A stretch of DNA of 28,873 nucleotides from DAOMOD01 sp035444205. Lineage in GTDB: Bacteria; Pseudomonadota; Gammaproteobacteria; Xanthomonadales; BPKI01. Each line of letters begins with the position of its first letter. The stretch's first letter is position 1. Positions 6,450 to 13,862 of the stretch are shown here, one piece after another. The notes under the pieces were generated by a model that was given only the letters and a program-made list of their open reading frames with translations, was not told the origin of the DNA and made no database searches. Made by a program: the position numbers and the translations under genes. The stretch lies in assembly GCA_035444205.1 (NCBI GenBank), contig DAOMOD010000022.1:1-28873 (forward strand), in the 5' to 3' direction.

Positions 6450-8783
6450 ATGAACGACCAGACCACGCCACCACCCCACGACGAACGCACCGCCGCCATT
6501 CCGGGCCTGGCCATGCCAGCCATCGACGCTGTCGCCATCGCGCCCGGTGCCATGGTCGGCCCCTATCGCATCGTGCAGCGTCTTGGCGCCGGCGGCATGG
6601 GCGACGTCTGGCTGGCCGAGCAGTTGCATCCGATCCGCCGCGTCGTGGCGCTCAAGCTGATCCAGCGCCAGCTCATGGGCGGTCTGGCCGAGGCCTACTT
6701 CGAGGTCGAGCGCCAGGCGCTGGCGCGCATGGATCACCCCGCCATCGCCAAGGTGTTCGACGCCGGACGCACCGCACACGGCTTTCCCTATTTCGCCATG
6801 GAGCGTATCGACGGCGTTCCGCTGCACCGCTGGCGCGAGAACGAATCGCCTGCGCTTCGCGAGCGCATCATTCTGATGATGGTGCTCGCGCGCGGCGTGC
6901 AGCATGCCCATCAGCGCGGGATCGTGCACCGCGACCTCAAGCCCACCAACGTCCTGGTCGCCCGCGTCGACGGACGCCCGCAGCCGAAGATCATCGACTT
7001 CGGCATCGCCGTGGGTGTCGACGATCGGCCGGAGCAGTCCGGACCCGGCAGCTACGAGGTGGCCGGCACGGCCATGTACATGAGCCCCGAGCAGTCCGCC
7101 GGACTGGCCGAGGCCGTCGACACGCGCAGCGACGTGTATGCACTTGGCATGATCCTGCTGGGTCTGCTGCTGCCTGCACCCGGGCTCGGCACGCTGGGCC
7201 CCGACTTTCCGACGCCCGAGGAACTGGACCGATTGCTCGCCAGCAGCCTCGGGCGCCGCGTGACCGGTTCCAGGGCACTGGCGCTGCGCACCATCCCATG
7301 GGATCTGCGCCATCTTCTGCGGCGGGCGCTGGCACCCTCGCGCGAGCAACGCCTGCCGACCGCCGCAATGCTGGCAGAGGAACTGGAGCGATTCCTCGAT
7401 GCGCGCGCGCTGGAATCGGTGCCGCCCTCCGGTCTCTACCGGGCCGGTCGATTCGCGCGTCGCCACCGGTTCGGCATCGTGGCCGCTGCGGCGGTGTTGG
7501 CGGCCCTTGTGCTTGGCCTTGGTGCCGCACTGCACGGCATGTTCCGTGCCGAACAGGAGGCGCAACGCAGCCGTGCCATGGCTGAATTCCTTTCCGACGT
7601 GCTGGGCGGCGTCGATCCCGACCGCGCCCGCGGGCTCGATCGCAGTCTGCTCCATCTGATCCTGGACGAGGCGGCCGAGCGCGCTCGCAGCGAACTGGGC
7701 ATGCAACCGGACGTGCTCGCCGATATCGAAGGCGTGATCGGAGGCACTTACGCGAGCCTTGGCGACTACGCCCGGGCAGTCGAGTTCAGCATGCAGGCAC
7801 ACCAGCGCAGCACGGCCATGCTCGGCCCGGACCACCAGCAAACCCTGCGTCTGGCGCGCCGGCTCGCCGATGCGTTGAGCAGCAGCGGTCGCGCCAGCGA
7901 TGCCGAATCCATCGCCGCGCTGGCGCACGTGAAAGCCGTGGCCGGCCATCCGCGGGAGCACCGGCTGATCGCCGACCTGGCGCTGGCACTGGGTTGGGCG
8001 CAACGCGAGCTGGGACGCTTCGAAGACGGCCTGGCATCGATCCGCTCCGCCGTGGCTCGCCTGGAACAGGTCCAGGCAAAGGCATCGACCGATCCCGATC
8101 CCCTCAATGCGCGCTACCTCGAAGCCATCCTGCTTTCCGATCTGGAGCGCTTCGACGAGGCCGAGGAGCAATTGCGCGAGCTGATCGAACTGCGCACCCA
8201 AGCCCAGGGCGCCGACCACCCGCACACGTTGCGCCTGCGCAACAGCCTGGCCGTCTTGCTCCTGCAGTCGCGCCGTTACGTGGAAGCCGAGCCGGTGCTG
8301 CGCGATGCCCTGTCGGCACACGAACGCACCTTCGGCGAGAACCACGCGGCAACGCTCGGGGTGATCTCCAACCTGGCCGGCGCGCTGCGCCAGCAGGGCA
8401 AGATTCAGGAATCCGGCCCATTCTACCGGCGTGCCCTGGAAGGCCTGGTGGCCACCCAGGGCGAAGCGCATCCGCGCTCGATCGTTGCCCGCCACAACCA
8501 CGCCAATTTCCTTCTCAACACCGACCAGCCAGAGGCCGCTCTCGACGAGCAACTCAAGGCACTGGCCCTGGCCGAGCCGCTATGGGGCCGCGAACACCCC
8601 ATCACATCCGAGATCATCGGTGCCGTCGGCAAGGCCTGGATCGATCTTGGCCGGCTCGATGAGGCCGAGGCCATCATCGGTGAAGCCCTTGCCCTCAAGC
8701 GCCGCATCCACGGCGAGCGTCACCGCACCATCGACAACCTCGAAGCCGAACTGGTCCGTATCGAATCGATGCGCGCGCAGTGA
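6450..8783 (+). CDS. Ser/Thr protein kinase with one membrane span and C-terminal TPR repeats
   Basis: 777-aa receptor-like Hanks-type kinase. Kinase domain at residues about 40-318: glycine loop GAGGMG (46-51), catalytic Lys69 (VALK), HRDLKPTN (160-167), DFG (183-185), MSPEQ in place of APE (211-215) and D228. All catalytic residues are intact. A hydrophobic span at about 341-363 follows a basic stretch (RFARRHR). Residues 420-770 are a series of TPR-like helices of the TPR_10/TPR_12 type (repeated A-x-LG..H..T/TL..R..LA). This kinase-TM-TPR order is common in Xanthomonadales and planctomycetes. It is divergent from the E1 gene across 61 bp and close to an FHA protein. Targets are unknown. 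Confidence 0.93.
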   Translation: MNDQTTPPPHDERTAAIPGLAMPAIDAVAIAPGAMVGPYRIVQRLGAGGMGDVWLAEQLHPIRRVVALKLIQRQLMGGLAEAYFEVERQALARMDHPAIAKVFDAGRTAHGFPYFAMERIDGVPLHRWRENESPALRERIILMMVLARGVQHAHQRGIVHRDLKPTNVLVARVDGRPQPKIIDFGIAVGVDDRPEQSGPGSYEVAGTAMYMSPEQSAGLAEAVDTRSDVYALGMILLGLLLPAPGLGTLGPDFPTPEELDRLLASSLGRRVTGSRALALRTIPWDLRHLLRRALAPSREQRLPTAAMLAEELERFLDARALESVPPSGLYRAGRFARRHRFGIVAAAAVLAALVLGLGAALHGMFRAEQEAQRSRAMAEFLSDVLGGVDPDRARGLDRSLLHLILDEAAERARSELGMQPDVLADIEGVIGGTYASLGDYARAVEFSMQAHQRSTAMLGPDHQQTLRLARRLADALSSSGRASDAESIAALAHVKAVAGHPREHRLIADLALALGWAQRELGRFEDGLASIRSAVARLEQVQAKASTDPDPLNARYLEAILLSDLERFDEAEEQLRELIELRTQAQGADHPHTLRLRNSLAVLLLQSRRYVEAEPVLRDALSAHERTFGENHAATLGVISNLAGALRQQGKIQESGPFYRRALEGLVATQGEAHPRSIVARHNHANFLLNTDQPEAALDEQLKALALAEPLWGREHPITSEIIGAVGKAWIDLGRLDEAEAIIGEALALKRRIHGERHRTIDNLEAELVRIESMRAQ

Positions 8784-8889
8784 CGCGTCGGGATTCCCAT
8801 GCCGACGCACTCCATCCCGGGTTGCCGCGGCGGCAAGGAATGTCGCGCCACAACGCCGCTCCTGCGTCCGCCGACAGGCTGCTGGCCGA
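8784..8889. other. short intergenic space without a recognised feature
   Basis: The 106 bp between the kinase stop and the convergent acyl-CoA dehydrogenase stop hold no convincing hairpin with a T tract and no coding frame I could support. Confidence 0.5.
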
Positions 8890-10062
8890 TCAGAACGCGT
8901 TGATCCCCGTCAGCTCACGTCCCACCACCAGCTGGTGGACGGTCTCGGTGCCTTCGTAGGTGATCACCGACTCCAGGTTCAGTCCATGGCGGATCGGGCT
9001 GTACTCGACGGTGATGCCGGCGCCGCCGAGGATGTCGCGCGCCTCACGGGCGATGTCGATGGCCATGCGGCAGTTGTTCCACTTGGCCAGCGACACCTGG
9101 GTGGGCCGCATCTTGCCGGCGTCCTTCAGGCGGCCGAGCTGCAGGCTGAGCAACTGCGCCAGGGTGATGCGCCGCGCCATCTCTGCCAGCTTGATCTGCA
9201 CCGCCTGCGTGGCCGCGGTGGGCCGGCCGAACAGGATGCGTTCCTTCGAATAGTCCAGCGCCTCCTTCAGGCAGGCCTGGGCCGCGCCGATCGGACCCCA
9301 GGTGATGCCGTAGCGTGCCTGGGTCAGGCAGCCCAGCGGACCCTTGAGCCCCTTCACGTTGGGTAGACGGTTGGCATCGGGAACGCGCACATTGTCGAAG
9401 TACAGTTCGGACGTGATGGAGGCACGCAGCGACATCTTGCGGTGGATATCGCGGGTCTCGAAACCCTTCATGCCGCGCTCGACCACGAAACCCTGGATGC
9501 CATCTTCCGTCTGCGCCCAGACAATGGCGATGTCGGCGATACCGCCGTTGGTGATCCACATCTTGGCGCCGTTGATGACCCAGTCGCCGCCGTCCTGCTT
9601 GGCGTGGGTCTTCATGTTGGCCGGATCGGAGCCGCCGTGCGGCTCGGTGAGTCCGAAGCAGCCGATCACCTTGCCCGCCGCCATGTCCGGCAGCCAGCGC
9701 TTGCGCTGTTCCTCGCTGCCGTAGGCGAAGATCGGGTACATGCACAGTGAACTCTGCACCGAGACGAAGCTGCGGATGCCGGAGTCGCCGCGCTCCAGCT
9801 CCTGGCAGATCAGCCCGTAGCTGACCGCATTGAGGCCGGCGCAGCCGTACTCCTCGGGCAGGCTGGAGCCGAGCAGCCCCAGGCTGGCGATCTCCGGAAT
9901 CAGTTCCTTCGGAAAACGCGCCTCGTCGAAACAGGGGCCGATGATCGGCAGCACGCGCTCATCGGTGAATCGGGCCACGGTGTCCTGCACCGCCTGCTCC
10001 TCTTCGGTCAGCAGGGCGCGGATGTCGTAAAGATCGAGGGGATTCAAGGGAGCGGCGGGCAT
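8890..10062 (-). CDS. gcdH: glutaryl-CoA dehydrogenase (acyl-CoA dehydrogenase family)
   Basis: 390-aa FAD flavoenzyme that oxidises and decarboxylates glutaryl-CoA to crotonyl-CoA in lysine/tryptophan breakdown. Seen: the acyl-CoA dehydrogenase signature GCFGLTEPHGGSDP (134-147), KMWITNG (167-173), and the catalytic Glu370 in ITYEGT followed by VHQLVVGRELTGINAF. This closely follows the C-terminus of glutaryl-CoA dehydrogenases (TYEGT...GRAITGIQAF), which is why I prefer GcdH over a generic acyl-CoA dehydrogenase. The ATG at 10060-10062 fits the family N-terminus (PLNPLDLYDIRALLTEEE). It stands alone, convergent with the kinase gene. Confidence 0.88.
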   Translation of the reverse strand: MPAAPLNPLDLYDIRALLTEEEQAVQDTVARFTDERVLPIIGPCFDEARFPKELIPEIASLGLLGSSLPEEYGCAGLNAVSYGLICQELERGDSGIRSFVSVQSSLCMYPIFAYGSEEQRKRWLPDMAAGKVIGCFGLTEPHGGSDPANMKTHAKQDGGDWVINGAKMWITNGGIADIAIVWAQTEDGIQGFVVERGMKGFETRDIHRKMSLRASITSELYFDNVRVPDANRLPNVKGLKGPLGCLTQARYGITWGPIGAAQACLKEALDYSKERILFGRPTAATQAVQIKLAEMARRITLAQLLSLQLGRLKDAGKMRPTQVSLAKWNNCRMAIDIAREARDILGGAGITVEYSPIRHGLNLESVITYEGTETVHQLVVGRELTGINAF

Positions 10063-10095
10063 GTCGGCGGGACCAGGATGGGCACAAAGCCCGCT

Positions 10096-10101
10096 ATTGT
10101 A
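10096..10101 (-). promoter_or_regulatory. candidate -10 (TACAAT) for gcdH
   Basis: Minus-strand TACAAT lies 33 bp before the gcdH ATG, inside the same GCGCCTACAATAGC sequence found ahead of the E1 gene. No clear -35. Confidence 0.45.
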
Positions 10102-10120
10102 GGCGCGTGGCGCAGGGCCG

Positions 10121-11068
10121 TCATCCGCGGTTCTTGACCCCGTGCGGCACATGGCCGGAGGGCACATGGCGGGCAGCGGCCTGGACGTTCATCGCCTGGT
10201 CGTCGAAGAAGATGTCGGCGCCGAAGGCCTGCAGGAACGGCCCCTTGTCGCGACCGCCGAGGAACAGCGCCTCGTCGATGCGCACGCCCCAGTCGCGCAG
10301 GGTAAGGATCACGCGCTTGTGCGCAGGTGCCGAGCGCGCCGTGACCAGGGCGGTGCGGATCGGTGGATGCTCACGTGGCAGGGCCTTCTGCAACAGGTGC
10401 AGGGCTTCAAGAAAACCGCGGAACGGACCGCCCGACAGCGGTTGATCGGCCTTTTCCTTCTCGCTCAGACTGAACGCCGCAAGTCCCTGTTCCTCGTTGA
10501 GCCGCTCGGATTCGTCGCCGAACACCACCGCGTCGCCGTCGAAGGCGATGCGCAGTTCCTCGGTGCCGGTGTCGCGTGCCGGTGCGGTGAGGATGGTGGC
10601 CGCGGCCACACCGGCTTCCAGTGCGGCGCGCACGTCTTCAGGGTGCGCGGACAGGAACAGGTCGGCATCGAAGGGCTGGATGTAGCGGTAGGGTGGCGCG
10701 CCGTCGGTGAAGGCGGCACGAACGATGTCGAGGCCAAAGTGCTCAATGGCATTGAAGATGCGCAGCCCGGTGTCGCTGGAGTTGCGGCTCAGCAGAATGA
10801 CTTCGACACTGGGTCCGTCGGGCGGCAGATGCCGATTCAGCCGCAGCAGCTTCTGCACCAACGGGAATGCAATGCCCGGTGCCAGCAATTCGTTCTCGCG
10901 CGCGATCTGGTAGCGCGCGTAGGCATCGAGGCCCTCGCGCTCGAACAGAGCGTGGCTTTCGGAAAGATCGAACAGCGCCCTGGAAGAGATGCCAACCACC
11001 AGGCGCTGCGCTTCCGCGGGAGGCTGGCCGGAGCGGCCGGTTGTTTCGTTGTCGTGGCGATCCGTCAT
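10121..11068 (-). CDS. 5'-nucleotidase family protein (PF06189 type)
   Basis: 315-aa cytoplasmic protein resembling the bacterial '5'-nucleotidase' family PF06189, thought to dephosphorylate nucleoside monophosphates. Recognisable blocks are LVVGISSRALFDLSESHALF (23-42), EVILLSRNSSDTGLRIFNAI, YRYIQPFDADLFLSA and a C-terminal HAD-like stretch FLGGRDKGPFLQAFGADIFF. The ATG at 11066-11068 is chosen because conserved sequence begins about 20 residues later and the longer upstream frame looks non-coding. Its stop lies 58 bp upstream of the gcdH start on the same strand, but gcdH has its own likely promoter. Exact substrate unknown. Confidence 0.8.
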   Translation of the reverse strand: MTDRHDNETTGRSGQPPAEAQRLVVGISSRALFDLSESHALFEREGLDAYARYQIARENELLAPGIAFPLVQKLLRLNRHLPPDGPSVEVILLSRNSSDTGLRIFNAIEHFGLDIVRAAFTDGAPPYRYIQPFDADLFLSAHPEDVRAALEAGVAAATILTAPARDTGTEELRIAFDGDAVVFGDESERLNEEQGLAAFSLSEKEKADQPLSGGPFRGFLEALHLLQKALPREHPPIRTALVTARSAPAHKRVILTLRDWGVRIDEALFLGGRDKGPFLQAFGADIFFDDQAMNVQAAARHVPSGHVPHGVKNRG

Positions 11069-11157
11069 GCGCCAAGTATCGCACCTGCTCGAGGCAGGCT
11101 GAGCAGGAACATGGTGGATCGGGAGTCCGCCCCTCCCCTGCCGGATCACCGTATCGC

Positions 11158-11340
11158 CCATGAGCGGAGCAAGCATGTCCTGAGCCCCGTCGAAGGGCTA
11201 CGCTGTGGAGAAGCATCGCGAACCGTGAGCTTTTCGTAGTGCCGACCTTGGTCGGCACCAAGCGCAAATCACCGCAAATCAGACCCGCAAATCAGGACAC
11301 GCACACCGCAAATCAGGACACGCATGATCCGGCCCCGCCC
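11158..11340. repeat. repeat-rich left edge of the accessory island, with a SMAG/REP-like palindrome
   Basis: A perfect 9-bp stem, GTGCCGACC-TT-GGTCGGCAC, begins with GTAG at 11236-11258. This is the form of Stenotrophomonas GTAG-headed REPs (SMAG). It is followed by several copies of a CGCAAATCA-based unit (near 11263, 11273, 11286 and 11308) and by paired ATGATCCGG-CCCGCC units. No gene is supported here. Confidence 0.7.
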
Positions 11341-11410
11341 ATGATCCGGTCCCGCCAGACTACCCATCCGCTGATGGATCGTCAGCTGCAAGAATCCGAA
11401 GACAGACCCC
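11339..11410 (+). repeat. 72-bp direct repeat, left copy
   Basis: Starts CCATGATCCGGTCCCGCCAG and ends AGAATCCGAAGACAGACCCC. A second copy in the same orientation at 16147-16218 differs at only two positions (70/72). It contains a small hairpin, CCATC-CGCT-GATGG. The two copies bracket the toxin-rich island. Confidence 0.9.
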
Positions 11411-11628
11411 TTTCTCCGGCCCCGTTCTCGAATGTCCCCGTTCTCGGATTGTGGGCGCCAGACAAAGGATGTCCCCGTTCTCCGCACCCCCGCTACTGGC
11501 GCGCAGTCGGTGCCGTCGATGCCCTGATGGCCAAGGCCCGCGAGCTGGGGCAATGCTGGCTCAAGGGCGCCGGGGTGGCGCGCAAGTTCGGGAAGTTGGC
11601 GACAAGCTGAAGCGCTTCCCTTGGCCGC
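11411..11628. other. non-coding or decayed segment with TGTCCCCGTTCTC repeats
   Basis: Contains at least two copies of TGTCCCCGTTCTC (about 11434-11446 and 11470-11482). A short open frame (about 11500-11610, ending GVARKFGKLATS) follows, which I do not recognise. It could be the remnant of a gene cut by repeat insertion. Confidence 0.4.
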
Positions 11629-11922
11629 CTAGCGAGAAGCCACGGCCTCCAGCACCGCCTTTGGGTCCTTCTCGATCACCTTCAGCAAGACCTTGGCTGG
11701 CCCGGTCGGCGCCCGTCGACCCTGCTCCCAGTTGCGTAAGGTTCCCAGTGGTACCGCAACGACCTTGGCGAACCGGGCCTGCGACAGTCCTGTCGCCTTG
11801 CGGATCAGCCTGACATCCACGTCTTCCACAACGAACTCGCGGGCGGGCGCGCGCTCACCCCGGGCGATCTCACCCATCTGCGTCACGCTCTCAAGCAATT
11901 CGTCGAACAGCTTCGGGTTCAT
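11629..11922 (-). CDS. HigA/NadS-type antitoxin, XRE helix-turn-helix
   Basis: 97-aa antitoxin of a HigBA/RelE-XRE type II system. It starts MNPKLFDELLESVTQMGEIARGE and carries an HTH in LIRKATGLSQARFAKVVAVPLGTLRNWEQGRR. The tail TGPAKVLLKVIEKDPKAVLEAV is typical of NadS-type antitoxins. It normally binds the toxin and its own operator. The start may be either of two adjacent ATGs (11925 or 11922). The first overlaps the toxin stop (ATGA), the usual toxin-first order. The frame is intact although the toxin frame is not. Confidence 0.85.
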   Translation of the reverse strand: MNPKLFDELLESVTQMGEIARGERAPAREFVVEDVDVRLIRKATGLSQARFAKVVAVPLGTLRNWEQGRRAPTGPAKVLLKVIEKDPKAVLEAVASR

Positions 11923-12219
11923 CATGTCCAATTCTCGATCATGCGCCGAAGCGCTGCTTTTTGGTCTTCGCTCAGATCGTCCTGGACGCCCTTTCGATAG
12001 ATCAGCAGCATCCGGCACTGCTGGGCCGGATCTACGACGAAATAGATCAGCCGCGCCCCGCCTCGCTTGCCCTTGCCTTGGGCGGCCACCCGCAGCTTGC
12101 GCAGCCCACCCGCCCGCATGCGGATCGCGCACCAGTGTCCGCTGAAGTTCGGCGTATTCCTCGTCGCTGAGCAGCGCAAGAACCTGGCGCGTGAAGACCG
12201 CCGTCTCAACGAAGACCAT
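11922..12219 (-). pseudogene. HigB/RelE-type toxin, frameshifted
   Basis: The N-terminal third reads MVFVETAVFTRQVLALLSDE and continues to LVRDPHAGG in one frame. The rest (GGLRKLRVAAQGKGKRGGAR, LIYFVVDP..., ending RMIENWT) reads in another. Together they match a RelE/HigB toxin of about 100-110 aa. The linker normally seen between the halves (roughly DVIPGTGG) is missing, so an out-of-frame deletion near 12115-12130 is the simplest reading. The toxin is therefore probably dead, unless the shift is an assembly error. It precedes the antitoxin and overlaps it by 4 bp. Confidence 0.8.
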
Positions 12220-12273
12220 GCCCGAAGACTACGCTCGTGGCGCACAGTACGTCAATGGCGTATTTTCCTGGTC

Positions 12274-12369
12274 GAGATTGTGGCTGTCCCCGAACTCTGT
12301 CGTGGCGAGATTGTGGCTGTCCCCGAACTCTGTCGTGAGATTGTGGCTGTCCCCGAACTCTGTCGTGGC
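12274..12369. repeat. three tandem copies of a 30-33-bp repeat (GAGATTGTGGCTGTCCCCGA...)
   Basis: Copies begin at 12274, 12307 and 12337. Each reads GAGATTGTGGCTGTCCCCGA followed by ACTCTGTCGT, with GGC after copies 1 and 3. Copies are identical over 30 bp and have no spacers. The array abuts the broken end of an XRE-regulator fragment. Confidence 0.92.
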
Positions 12370-12370
12370 G

Positions 12371-12571
12371 ATGCTGCCGACAGTGGCGCGCGTGCTGGCG
12401 ACCTCAATCGAGGAACTGCTCGGCGAGGGTCGTCCGGGACCGGGCAAGCGCGGACCGGCACCGAAACTGCAACGACAGTTCGAGCAGAACAGTCACTTGC
12501 CGCGCGCCAAGCAGCGATTTCTGATCGACATGATCGAAGCCGTGATCAGGAGCGGCGACAAGGCCGCGTAA
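12371..12571 (+). pseudogene. C-terminal fragment of an XRE-family regulator
   Basis: 66 codons from the ATG at 12371. The translation begins MLPTVARVLATSIEELLGEG and continues with KRGPAPKLQRQFEQNSHLP and RAKQRFLIDMIEAVI. This is the C-terminal region of a common XRE repressor family, in which the helix-turn-helix precedes a '(S)IEELLGE...RGPAPKLQRQIE' tail. The HTH is absent: upstream sequence is the tandem repeat. It is therefore read as a truncated remnant, with a hairpin after its stop. Confidence 0.7.
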
Positions 12572-12610
12572 GCCCACCACCTCCAGCGTGCGCACCGGGT
12601 GCTGAAACGA

Positions 12611-12635
12611 CGAAGCCCGCGCAAGGCGGGCTTCG
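12611..12635 (+). terminator. hairpin after the XRE fragment
   Basis: CGAAGCCCGC-GCAAG-GCGGGCTTCG forms a perfect 10-bp stem 40 bp after the stop. The following T tract is poor. A related hairpin follows the PIN fragment at 16371-16397, suggesting a lineage-typical terminator form. Confidence 0.6.
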
Positions 12636-12656
12636 CTGAACTACTCGATGGGGAAT

Positions 12657-12770
12657 GCTACGAAGATAGACCTGGCCCCGTGCTTCGCTACGCTACGAAG
12701 ATAGACCTGGCCCCGTGCTTCGCTACGAAGATAGACCTGGCCCCGTGCTTCGTGCTTCGTGCTTCGTGCT
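12657..12770. repeat. three copies of a 30-bp repeat (GCTACGAAGATAGACCTGGC...) and a GTGCTTC microsatellite
   Basis: Copies start at 12657, 12692 and 12722. Each reads GCTACGAAGATAGACCTGGC then CCCGTGCTTC. The first and second are separated by 5 extra bases; the second and third are directly joined. They run into three 7-bp GTGCTTC units. The core GACCTGGCCCCG resembles the CTGTCCCCG core of the array at 12274. Confidence 0.92.
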
Positions 12771-12821
12771 CGTTCTGTCCTTGTCGTTCTCCTGTCCTCG
12801 TTCTTCCCGTCGTTCTTCCAA

Positions 12822-13259
12822 TCACCGGGCGCCAGGTAGCGGGCAAACTTCCGCGTTAATACCTTCGCCAAGCCTTGCAATACGACTAACGTTCGTGATG
12901 CTCGGCACGCCAAGCAACATGGACATTCGACCCTCAACAACAACAGTGCTAGCGTCGCAATTTTCAGATCGTCCAAGAACTCCCGTTTCGGTTACCAAGT
13001 GAAGTCGAAAAGGGGCAATATCGGTACTTTTGAGACTTGCCAGCTCTGAAGACGCGTAAAGGTAAGAAACTCCGTCATGAGCCTTCAAGTAACCGATAAC
13101 CCTGACAGGGTGTTCCACCTGACCAGGAATTCGATATTCTGAAAGAAACGTTGGGACGAAATAGACCTTCTCGGTAGTGTCCGCAACCTGCGATTTCCCG
13201 CAAGAGCAAAGCATCAAGCAGAACGTTGATGCCAAGATTGTGACGCGACTGATCAGCAT
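12822..13259 (-). CDS. lipoprotein, candidate immunity protein for the displaced RHS tip
   Basis: 145-aa predicted lipoprotein. The signal sequence MLISRVTILASTFCLMLCSC ends in a lipobox (L-C-S-C20), so the mature protein would be anchored in the membrane facing the periplasm. No known domain recognised. Its ATG overlaps the stop of the upstream RHS tip by 7 bp (13253-13259), the same coupled order as the other tip-lipoprotein pair in this locus. That context suggests it neutralises the tip; this is inference. G+C is clearly lower than in core genes. Confidence 0.65.
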   Translation of the reverse strand: MLISRVTILASTFCLMLCSCGKSQVADTTEKVYFVPTFLSEYRIPGQVEHPVRVIGYLKAHDGVSYLYASSELASLKSTDIAPFRLHLVTETGVLGRSENCDASTVVVEGRMSMLLGVPSITNVSRIARLGEGINAEVCPLPGAR

Positions 13260-13837
13260 TGCCCACTTCCAGAATAGACCGTGCAGGTGAAACTGCCCGA
13301 ATAAACCTGAACTTTGTATACGGTACCAGAACTAGTGTGGTCCACGTAGACCGGACGGGACTGGAAGTTTGCTCTGCTACGATTCGCCCATAGCTCAGCA
13401 TTGAACTCGTGCCCGCTTGGCAGATTCACAACAATTGCGTACAACTTATCCACGTTGATCGCTGGGTTTGTCCCAGAATACTGGGGCACAAGACCACTTC
13501 CAATTGCCAAACCCCAGCCGCTACCGCCTTCCATTGATACTGCGGACGGATATGTGTAATACGTTTCTCCACCACCCAACAGCGAGCCAAGCCAGCTCCC
13601 TTCTTCGATGTAGATAGGTGCTCCAATCGGCTGGCCACGAAGGGTTGGACGATAGTCCATGCGCGCGGGCCCTTGGCTCGTGCCAACTCGCTCAGTTTCA
13701 TTGCGAATGGCTCGACCACTGGCAACTGCCAGATTGGTGGCGTCCTCCTCAGTCTTGGCGACGGATTGATACCGTTCAGCGCGCATCTTCTGATTAAACG
13801 CAAACTGCATCGCCGCAGTCACCGCCCCATTTGCGAA
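13253..13837 (-). pseudogene. displaced ('orphan') RHS C-terminal toxin tip
   Basis: The reading frame opens with the RHS core end FANGAVTAAMQFAFNQ, identical to residues 449-464 of the RHS protein at 14294-16150. It then diverges into an unrelated tip of about 180 aa ending VYSGSFTCTVYSGSGQC. There is no RHS core and no proper start: the first in-frame ATG (13808-13810) lies within the core remnant. It looks like a silent cassette that could be joined to an RHS core by recombination. The tip has a glycine-rich stretch (GSWLGSLLGGGETYYTYPS) but no motif I recognise. Its stop overlaps the lipoprotein start by 7 bp. Confidence 0.75.
13790..13837 (-). repeat. 48-bp RHS core-end repeat, displaced copy
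   Basis: Matches 14759-14806 at 46 of 48 positions in the same orientation. It encodes FANGAVTAAMQFAFNQ in both places. Homology stops at both ends, marking the tip-exchange junction. Confidence 0.92.
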
Positions 13838-13862
13838 GTGTTGTGGCGGCCTGCATCGTAGT

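Noticed and set aside
6414..8552. 712-codon minus-strand frame opposite the kinase gene.
   Set aside because: An antisense shadow produced by the high G+C third positions of the kinase; no domain and no ribosome site.
11239..11610. Open frame of 123 codons on the plus strand.
   Set aside because: It starts in a REP palindrome and runs through the CGCAAATCA and 72-bp repeats. Composition is repeat-driven and no family was recognised, though its tail might be a gene remnant.
12274..12751. Two sets of three evenly spaced repeats that could suggest a CRISPR array.
   Set aside because: The units are directly joined with no unique spacers of constant length, and there are no cas genes in the window.
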